DNA from: an uncultured Fretibacterium sp.
GTDB taxonomy: Bacteria > Synergistota > Synergistia > Synergistales > Aminobacteriaceae
NCBI RefSeq assembly: GCF_938030725.1
Contig: NZ_CALHIQ010000095.1
Coordinates: forward strand, 1-19,210
Reading direction: 5' to 3'
Length of the DNA stretch: 19,210 nt
In this document: positions 14,206 through 19,210 of the stretch, in pieces
How the letters are laid out: every line of letters starts with the position of its first letter
Position numbering within the stretch: position 1 is the stretch's first letter
Notes under the pieces: generated by a model
Told to the model about the DNA's origin: nothing
What the model saw: only the letters and a program-made list of their open reading frames with translations
The model's database searches: none
Made by a program: the position numbers and the translations under genes

Positions 14206-15663
14206 TTACTCGCCCTTCAGGATGAGCTGGCGGGCTGCCAGCGTTTCGTCCGGGCGGGACACGATGGTGTTCTGCGGGGTGTTCGTGACGCGCTCCGGGT
14301 TCGTCTTGGCGTCCGCGGCAATGTCCTTCATCGCGGCGATGAAGGCGTCCAGTTCCTCCTTGGGCTCAGTGTCCGTCGGCTCGATCATGAGGGCGCTGTC
14401 CACCACCAGCGGGAAGTACACCGTCGGCGCGTGGAAGCCGCAGTCCAGAAGGCGCTTGGCGATGTCCATGGTGGTGACGCCGTTCTTCTTCTGTTCCTCG
14501 TCGTTGAAGATGACCTCGTGCAGGCTGGGCTGCGGGAAGGGCAGGTTGTAGTCCCCGCGCAGCTTCGCCTTCACGTAGTTGGCGTTCAGCACCGCCGCCT
14601 CCGTCGCGGCCTTCAGGTCGCTCCCCATCGTGCGGGTGTAGGTGAAGGCGCGCACCAGAACGGCAAAGTTGCCGAGGAAGGACTGCAGGCGCCCGATGGT
14701 GAGCGGAATGTTGAAGTCCAGGTAGTAGCGGTCGCCGTCCTTGCGGACGCGGGGAACGGGCAGGAAGGGCTCCAGGGCCTCACCCACCACGACGGGGCCG
14801 GCGCCGGGGCCGCCGCCGCCGTGGGGCGTGGACAGCGTCTTGTGGACGTTCAGGTGCAGCACGTCAACGCCCATCTTCTTCACGTCCACGTAGCCCATCA
14901 GGGCGTTCATGTTGGCGCCGTCGCCGTAGACCAGTCCGCCCTTCTCGTGGATGATCTCAGCCACCTCGGCCACGTGGTTCTCGAAGATGCCCAGCGTGTT
15001 CGGGTTCGTCAGCATGATGCCCGCCGTGTCCTCGTCCATGATGGCGCGGATGGCGTCCGGGGTAACGACCCCGTCGGCGGAGAGCTCCACCGGCACCGGC
15101 GTGTAGCCGCAGAGCGCCCCGGAGGCCGGGTTCGTGCCGTGAGCGGTGCTGGGCATGATGAGCTTGGTGCGCTGGCGCCCCTTGTGCGCGTGGTAGGCGT
15201 GGATCATCAACATCCCCGTCAGCTCGCCCTGAGCGCCGGCCGCCGGCTCAAGCGTCGCGGCCTTCATGCCCGTAATCTTCAGCAGGTCCTGCTCGAACTC
15301 GTACATCAGCTTCAGCGCGCCCTGCATACACTCGTCGGGCAGCAGAGGGTGCAGGTTGGCAAAGCCCGGCAGCGCCGCCATGGCCTCGTTGATCTTGGGG
15401 TTGTACTTCATGGTGCAGGAGCCCAGCGGATACATTCCCGTGTCCAGGCCGAAGTTCCACGTGGAGAGCCTCGTGTAGTGGCGGACGACGTCCACCTCGG
15501 AGAGCTCCGGCAGGTTCGGCTCCGCGCCCACGAGGGACGGGTCGAGGTCCGCCCCCGGCACGTCCGCCTCAGGGATGCTGATGCCGACCCGGCCCTTGCG
15601 GGACTTCTCCCACAGGAGATCCTCCTTGTACGCGATACCCCTCATTCCAGGATAACCCTTCAT
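14206..15663 (-). CDS. gcvPB: Glycine dehydrogenase (decarboxylating) subunit 2
   Basis: This 485-residue protein is the PLP-binding half of the split P-protein, which decarboxylates glycine and passes the aminomethyl group to lipoyl-GcvH. K275 in LHLNVHKTLSTPHGGGGPG is the Schiff-base lysine. Other family segments are MYPLGSCTMKYNP, EPAAGAQGELTG, STAHGTNPASG, and TNPNTLGIFE. Length is normal for the subunit. ATG 15663 has GGAGGT about 10 nt upstream, within the end of gcvPA, and only two bases separate the two genes, which fits 1:1 synthesis of the subunits. It is the last gene of the operon. Confidence 0.97.
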   Translation of the reverse strand: MKGYPGMRGIAYKEDLLWEKSRKGRVGISIPEADVPGADLDPSLVGAEPNLPELSEVDVVRHYTRLSTWNFGLDTGMYPLGSCTMKYNPKINEAMAALPGFANLHPLLPDECMQGALKLMYEFEQDLLKITGMKAATLEPAAGAQGELTGMLMIHAYHAHKGRQRTKLIMPSTAHGTNPASGALCGYTPVPVELSADGVVTPDAIRAIMDEDTAGIMLTNPNTLGIFENHVAEVAEIIHEKGGLVYGDGANMNALMGYVDVKKMGVDVLHLNVHKTLSTPHGGGGPGAGPVVVGEALEPFLPVPRVRKDGDRYYLDFNIPLTIGRLQSFLGNFAVLVRAFTYTRTMGSDLKAATEAAVLNANYVKAKLRGDYNLPFPQPSLHEVIFNDEEQKKNGVTTMDIAKRLLDCGFHAPTVYFPLVVDSALMIEPTDTEPKEELDAFIAAMKDIAADAKTNPERVTNTPQNTIVSRPDETLAARQLILKGE

Positions 15664-15665
15664 GG

Positions 15666-16976
15666 CTAGGCCACCTCCTTAAGAAATGCGTCGATGGCCT
15701 CGCGGGTGTGGACCTCCGTCGCACAGAACAGATACACGCCCTTGTATTCAGGGAAGAAGCGGCCCATGTCGAGGCCTGCGGCAAAGCCCTTCTTCAGGAG
15801 CTCCTCGTACTTCTTTTCAAAGCCCGCGGGGGCCTTCATGGCGAACTCGTTGAAGAACGGCGCGTTGAAGAGCGGCTTGAAGCCCGCCTTCTCCAGTCCA
15901 CCCTTCAGGTAAGCGGCCTTGTCGTGGTTCAGCTTCGCGATGGCGTGCAGCCCTCCGCGCCCGGCGGAGGCCATGTACATGGCGGCCGTCAGCGCACAGT
16001 GGCCGGAGTTCGTGCAGATGTTCGACGTGGCCTTCTCGCGGCGGATGTGCTGCTCGCGCGCGGAGAGCGTCAGAACAAAGCAGCGCTTTCCGTTGTGGTC
16101 CACGGTCTGCCCCACGAGACGGCCCGGCATGGTGCGGACGTTCTTCATGGAACAGGCCAGGAGCCCCAGGGCGGGGCCGCCCGCGTTGAGCGCCAGCCCG
16201 AAGCTGCTGCCCTCGCCGGCCACGATGTCCGCGCCGCAACTGCCGGGGTTCTTCAAAAGCCCCCAGGCCATGGCCTCGGAGAAGGCCGCCATGAGCAGCG
16301 CGCCCTTGTCGTGGGCCGCCTTGGCCGCCGCCTCCAGGTCCTCGATGACGCCCGCGAAGTTCGGCGACTGGACGACGACGGCGGAGACATCGTCCGGTAT
16401 CTTGCTCAGGTCCGTGCGACCGTCCGGCAGCACGGGAAGCTCCACCGCCTCAAAGCCCGCCGGGCGGAAGTACGTCTTCATCTCTTCCACGTAGTGGGGG
16501 TGCAGCAGGCGGGAGTAGGCCACCTTGTGCTTCTTCTTGACGCGAATGGCCATCAGGGCCCCCTCCGCCACGGAGTTTGCGCCGTCGTACATGGAGGCGT
16601 TGGCCACCTCCGTGCCCAGCAGGTTCGCCGTCATGGTCTGGAACTCGAAGATCGCCTGCAGCGTCCCCTGGCTGACCTCCGGCTGATAGGGCGTGTAGGA
16701 CGTCAGAAACTCGGACCTCATCGCCAGATAGGGGATGTGGGCCGGGATGGCATGAGCATAGCAGCCCGCGCCCAGGAAGGCCGTGCCGCTGAAGTTCTGC
16801 GCCGCAAGAGCGCGTATCTCCTTCGACAGGGCCCACTCGCTCTTGGGCTCGATGTCGATGGGCGCGTCGCGCCGCACGTTCGCCGGAATGGAGGTAAAGA
16901 GGTCTTCAACGCTCTTGACGCCAATGGCGTCAAGCATCTCCTTCGTGTCCTCCGGCGTCTGGGATAGATACCTCAT
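15666..16976 (-). CDS. gcvPA: Glycine dehydrogenase (decarboxylating) subunit 1
   Basis: This 436-residue protein is the N-terminal half of the split P-protein, homologous in fold to GcvPB but without the PLP lysine. It forms the alpha2beta2 decarboxylase with GcvPB. Diagnostic stretches are MRYLSQTPEDTKEML at the start, FLGAGCYAHAIPAHI, LTSYTPYQPEVSQGTLQAIF and NASMYDGANSVAEGALMA. Length fits the family. The start has GGGGAGG upstream on the - strand (16985-16991). It follows gcvH by 15 bases. Two separate genes, as here, are typical of many Gram-positive and deep-branching bacteria, in contrast to the fused GcvP of enteric bacteria. Confidence 0.97.
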   Translation of the reverse strand: MRYLSQTPEDTKEMLDAIGVKSVEDLFTSIPANVRRDAPIDIEPKSEWALSKEIRALAAQNFSGTAFLGAGCYAHAIPAHIPYLAMRSEFLTSYTPYQPEVSQGTLQAIFEFQTMTANLLGTEVANASMYDGANSVAEGALMAIRVKKKHKVAYSRLLHPHYVEEMKTYFRPAGFEAVELPVLPDGRTDLSKIPDDVSAVVVQSPNFAGVIEDLEAAAKAAHDKGALLMAAFSEAMAWGLLKNPGSCGADIVAGEGSSFGLALNAGGPALGLLACSMKNVRTMPGRLVGQTVDHNGKRCFVLTLSAREQHIRREKATSNICTNSGHCALTAAMYMASAGRGGLHAIAKLNHDKAAYLKGGLEKAGFKPLFNAPFFNEFAMKAPAGFEKKYEELLKKGFAAGLDMGRFFPEYKGVYLFCATEVHTREAIDAFLKEVA

Positions 16977-16991
16977 GGGTTCTCGCCTCCC

Positions 16992-17405
16992 CTAGTGCTT
17001 GGCGTGCTCGCCCTTGGCGTACTCCTTGTAGGCATCAACCGCCATGAGCTTGTCGAACTCCGCCGGGTTGGAGGGCTCGATCTCGATCATCCACCCCTCT
17101 CCGAAGGGGTCCTTGTTCACCAGGTCCGGGGAGTCCGCAAGGGCCTCGTTGACCTTGACCACCTTGCCGGAAACGGGAGCGTTCAGGTCGCTGACCGCTT
17201 TGGTGGACTCGAGGGAGCCAAACGCCGCGCCCGCGTGGACCTCCGCTCCGACCTCAGGCAGCTCCGCGTAGACGATGTCGCCCAGCGCGGACTGGGAGAA
17301 GTCGTCCACCCCAACCCGGACGAGGTTCCCCGCCTTCTTCGCCCACTCGTGCGTCTGGGTGTAGCGCGCGTCGTCCTTGAAGATCAGCTCGTTGAATTCT
17401 TTCAT
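16992..17405 (-). CDS. gcvH: Glycine cleavage H protein
   Basis: This 137-residue carrier protein of the glycine cleavage system swings a lipoyl arm between the P, T and L proteins. The lipoylated lysine is K69 in GSLESTKAVSDLNAPVSG. The N-terminal YTQTHEWAKK and the C-terminal NKDPFGEGWMIEIEP are standard for the family. Length is close to normal, with a short charged tail (KEYAKGEHAKH). ATG 17405 is preceded by AAGGGAGG with about 10 nt spacing. A 99-base gap with GC-rich inverted repeats separates it from gcvT. Confidence 0.97.
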   Translation of the reverse strand: MKEFNELIFKDDARYTQTHEWAKKAGNLVRVGVDDFSQSALGDIVYAELPEVGAEVHAGAAFGSLESTKAVSDLNAPVSGKVVKVNEALADSPDLVNKDPFGEGWMIEIEPSNPAEFDKLMAVDAYKEYAKGEHAKH

Positions 17406-17467
17406 TTGCAGTGTCCTCCCTTAATTTTTGATGATGATGAGTTACGACAAACGCAAAACGGTAACAA

Positions 17468-17504
17468 CGCCGGCGCTCCGCAGTCCTTAACCGCCGGCCC
17501 GGCG
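17468..17504 (-). repeat. Overlapping CGCCGG/CCGGCG inverted repeats between gcvT and gcvH
   Basis: CGCCGGCG at 17468-17475 can pair with the near-palindrome CGCCGGCCCGGCG at 17492-17504 in two registers, starting directly after the gcvT stop. Without a following T-run on the - strand it looks more like an mRNA-processing or partial-termination structure than a full terminator. Confidence 0.4.
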
Positions 17505-18719
17505 TCAGATGGCCACGCGGGCCGTACGGCCCGGCCGGATGTCCGTGACGATCTCCACCTCAATGGAGCGACGGGCGTCCTTCAGGGTGACCTTCGTCCC
17601 CGGCTCCAGCTTGCGGTCCACCTTGACGTAGCCGGCCACCAACCCCCTAGGCTTGAAGTCCGCGGGCTTGTCCGGGCTGGCCGTGCCGACGATCTTGCCG
17701 TTCACGCGGCTGCAGGCCACCTCAAGGCAGCAGGTCGTGACGACGCCGATCTCCTTGCCATCCAAGAGGACCTTCGCGCCGCTGTGGGCGTCAACCTTGC
17801 GCGGGTCGAAGCCGCAGTAGGCGAAGGTGTAGCTCTCGGGCGGGTTCTTGTAGATATCCGATCCGATGAAGGACTTCGTCAGCTTGCCCTCCTTGTCGCG
17901 GGGCAGGGCGAAGTCCCAGGGGGTGTTGACGAAGGGCCACGGCCCGATGTCCTGCTGGGACAGGGGCAGCATGGCCCCCATGCGCAGCGAGTCGCGGGCG
18001 GCCAGGCCGCAGGGCAGGATGTCGTCGCCACCCGACTTCATCAGGAGGTTCCACACCTCAAGGGTCTTGTCGTTGGGGCAGAGGATCTCGAAGCCCAGCT
18101 CTCCCGTGTAGCCCGTGCGGGAGATCAGGACCGGAATGCCGCCCTTCAGGTGGACGTCGTGGTTCTTCGCGGGGTCGTAATCGCCCAGGAAGTGGAAGTA
18201 CTTCATGCCGTTCAGAAGGTCCGGCTTCTCCATGGCCTTGCGCAGGATGTCCGCGGACTTCGGCCCCTGGAGGTCGATCTTGCCGAAGTGTCCCGCCTCG
18301 TTCTTGATCGTGACGTCGAGGGAGCCCTTGTGCTTGTTCAGGTGATCCACCACGATGACGTCGCGATTGGAGTTGACCACCAGCACGTAATCCGTGCGGT
18401 TCCCGTCCATGTGATAGGCGATGCAGTCGTCCACCACGTGCCCCTGCTCGTTCAGGATCATGGTGTAGCCGCAGGCGCCCTTCGCCATCTTCTCGAGGTT
18501 ACGGGTGAGGCACCGCTGCAGAAGCTCAAAGGCGTCCTTCCCCGTGACGCGCACCACGCACATGTGGCAGATGTCGAAGATTCCGCTCTTCTCCAGGACG
18601 AAGAGATGCTCCTTCACCGCCCCTGCCTTGTACCACAGGGGCATCTCCCAGCCGCCGAAGTCCGTCAGCTGGCCCTCCAGCTCATGGTGCACCGCGTTCA
18701 AAGGTGTCTTCTTAAGCAA
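17505..18719 (-). CDS. gcvT: Glycine cleavage T protein (aminomethyltransferase)
   Basis: This 404-residue protein transfers the methylene group from aminomethyl-lipoyl GcvH to tetrahydrofolate, releasing ammonia. Family features: TPLNAVHHELEGQLTDFGGW at the start, the active-site region LNEQGHVVDDCIAYHM with D97/D98 where the catalytic aspartate lies, SRTGYTGELGFEILCP, and GLAARDSLRMGAMLPLSQQD. It is longer than the usual 360-375 residues and diverges in the usual GLGARDTLRLEA block, and the usual Gly-rich C-terminal pattern is altered. The start is TTG 18719, supported by GAGGAGG about 8 nt upstream. It is the first gene of the gcv operon. A related folate-dependent methyltransferase role is possible but unlikely given gcvH and gcvPAB downstream. 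Confidence 0.92.
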   Translation of the reverse strand: MLKKTPLNAVHHELEGQLTDFGGWEMPLWYKAGAVKEHLFVLEKSGIFDICHMCVVRVTGKDAFELLQRCLTRNLEKMAKGACGYTMILNEQGHVVDDCIAYHMDGNRTDYVLVVNSNRDVIVVDHLNKHKGSLDVTIKNEAGHFGKIDLQGPKSADILRKAMEKPDLLNGMKYFHFLGDYDPAKNHDVHLKGGIPVLISRTGYTGELGFEILCPNDKTLEVWNLLMKSGGDDILPCGLAARDSLRMGAMLPLSQQDIGPWPFVNTPWDFALPRDKEGKLTKSFIGSDIYKNPPESYTFAYCGFDPRKVDAHSGAKVLLDGKEIGVVTTCCLEVACSRVNGKIVGTASPDKPADFKPRGLVAGYVKVDRKLEPGTKVTLKDARRSIEVEIVTDIRPGRTARVAI

Positions 18720-18742
18720 GCGAATCCCTCCTCAAAGTCTTT

Positions 18743-18766
18743 GGGCAGGGCTGCGAGGCACTGCCC
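18743..18766 (-). promoter_or_regulatory. Hairpin in the gcvT leader, just upstream of its ribosome binding site
   Basis: GGGCAG (18743-18748) pairs with CTGCCC (18761-18766), with an inner TGC/GCA pair. It lies about 10 bases upstream of the GAGGAGG of gcvT in the roughly 110-nt leader. It may affect mRNA stability or translation. No glycine riboswitch core motifs are visible in this leader. Confidence 0.4.
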
Positions 18767-18834
18767 GCAAGAAAGTGACAGAAGACGATACAGGAACAAA
18801 GAAGTCAGGCTAAAGCGCTACAGACTGTGTTCAT

Positions 18835-18864
18835 ATTGTACATGCAGGGACGTTGAAAGGTCAA
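18835..18864 (-). promoter_or_regulatory. Sigma70-type promoter of the gcv operon
   Basis: On the - strand TTGACC (18859-18864) and TACAAT (18835-18840) are 18 bases apart, with TG directly before the -10 box. Transcription would start near 18828, about 110 bases before the gcvT start codon. Confidence 0.7.
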
Positions 18865-18906
18865 GCAAGGTTCGTCATGCAAACTATGTATTTTCATCAT
18901 AAAAAT

Positions 18907-18963
18907 GGTCCGGCGACCCTGCCCCGAAGCATCAGACCGCCGACCCTCCGGAAGCCCGGTCTG
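18907..18963. repeat. Inverted and direct repeats between divergent promoters
   Basis: CAGACCG (18933-18939) pairs with CGGTCTG (18957-18963). GGTC-C-GGCG (18907-18915) can instead pair with CGCCGACC (18938-18945), sharing the middle arm. The two blocks CCGGCGACCCT (18910-18920) and CCGCCGACCCT (18937-18947) are near-identical direct repeats. The element lies between the gcv promoter and the ABC-gene promoter, so it may be a regulator-binding site. Together with the flanking promoters it accounts for most of the 348-base gap from 18720 to 19067. Confidence 0.35.
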
Positions 18964-18977
18964 TGGCGTTTCTCGTG

Positions 18978-18986
18978 TGCTATAAT
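18978..18986 (+). promoter_or_regulatory. Extended -10 promoter for the ABC-transporter gene
   Basis: TGCTATAAT is a perfect extended -10 element (TGn plus consensus TATAAT). No good -35 box is seen at 16-18 bases, as often with this promoter type. Transcription would start near 18993, about 75 bases before the TTG at 19068. Confidence 0.6.
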
Positions 18987-19067
18987 GAAGGACCATCATA
19001 GTTAATGTCATTATTTGCCCGTTAAACTTCCAGAACCACCGGGGTTTTGTTTGAGGAGGCGAGGCTC

Positions 19068-19210
19068 TTGGCCGGGGATCGACGCGGAGCTGCCGTGTTT
19101 GAGATCGAGGGCCTGACGAAGGTGTACGGAGAGGGGACGGCGGCCGTCCACGCCTTGCGGGGGATCGACCTGACGATCCGCGAGGGGGAGCTGGTCGTCC
19201 TGCTGGGGCC
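19068..19210 (+). CDS. ABC transporter ATP-binding protein, N-terminal fragment
   Basis: The first 47 codons of an ATPase of the MacB/LolD type are visible: VFEIEGLTKVYGEGTAAVHA, then LRGIDLTIREGELVVLLGP, which is the A-loop region and the beginning of the Walker A motif, cut by the window end. I use TTG 19068 because GAGGAGG (19053-19059) lies 8 nt before it; GTG 19095, which starts directly at VFEIEG, is the alternative and is closer to the usual family N-terminus. Substrate cannot be told. The partner permease is presumably downstream, outside the window. Confidence 0.85.
   Translation, partial: MAGDRRGAAVFEIEGLTKVYGEGTAAVHALRGIDLTIREGELVVLLG

Noticed and set aside
16995..18902. A 635-codon open frame on the + strand through the gcv genes.
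   Set aside because: It is antisense to the well-supported gcvT and gcvH, reads as low-complexity Val/Leu/Arg/Gln sequence, and reflects GC-rich codon bias on the other strand. The same holds for the long + frames at 14431-15669 and 15708-16967.
18910..18930. On the - strand, CTTCGGGGCAGGGT resembles the 5' start of an FMN riboswitch.
   Set aside because: The following conserved riboswitch parts (GAAATTCC, ACCGGCGGT and the later stems) are missing, and a gcv operon is not an expected target.
1..19210. CRISPR arrays, tRNA or rRNA genes, insertion sequences, integrases or attachment sites.
   Set aside because: I saw no regularly spaced direct repeats, no tRNA cloverleaf, no transposase-like protein and no terminal inverted repeats in the window.

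Overview
The window (about 19.2 kb, mostly GC-rich) comes from a bacterium. It holds a type III CRISPR-Cas interference locus next to a glycine cleavage operon. The organism is not certain. The split glycine decarboxylase (GcvPA plus GcvPB), the frequent TTG starts with strong GAGG-type ribosome binding sites and the small SCC/CDCGAC protein would fit an amino-acid-fermenting anaerobe such as a member of Synergistota or a clostridial relative. That assignment is inference.

Region 1 (1-3963, + strand): a GreA/GreB C-terminal-domain protein, a possible short ORF, a DHH/DHHA1-like phosphoesterase, a WYL-domain regulator, and a Csm6/Csx1-type CARF-HEPN ribonuclease. The last three lie 1-2 bases apart and look like one transcription unit. 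I read it as the signalling arm: sensor-effector (CARF-HEPN), transcriptional control (WYL) and a possible signal-degrading enzyme (DHH).

Region 2 (3960-13531): cas6 on the - strand, overlapping the CARF-HEPN gene tail-to-tail by four bases. A divergent + strand operon follows: a TIGR03986-type RAMP protein, a Cas10 with an intact GGDD motif but no HD domain, a Csx10-like large RAMP protein with a helical C-terminal extension, a tandem Csm3/Cas7 fusion, and a Csx19-like (TIGR03984) protein. The operon ends at a perfect 12-bp hairpin. This gene set is that of subtype III-D. The complex should bind and cut target RNA with Csm3-type subunits, make cyclic oligoadenylate with Cas10, and so activate the CARF-HEPN RNase. 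No cas1, cas2 or CRISPR array is present in the window, so crRNAs must come from elsewhere.

Region 3 (13653-14003, - strand): a small conserved cysteine-containing protein with its own recognisable promoter.

Region 4 (14206-18719, - strand): the glycine cleavage operon gcvT-gcvH-gcvPA-gcvPB, transcribed from a strong sigma70-type promoter near 18835-18864 and ending before a GC-rich hairpin at 14143-14174. GcvP (split) decarboxylates glycine, GcvH carries the aminomethyl group on its lipoyl lysine, and GcvT transfers it to tetrahydrofolate.

Region 5 (18720-19210): a divergent intergenic region with the gcvT promoter, structured inverted repeats and an extended -10 promoter pointing the other way, then the first 47 codons of an ABC-transporter ATPase cut by the window end.
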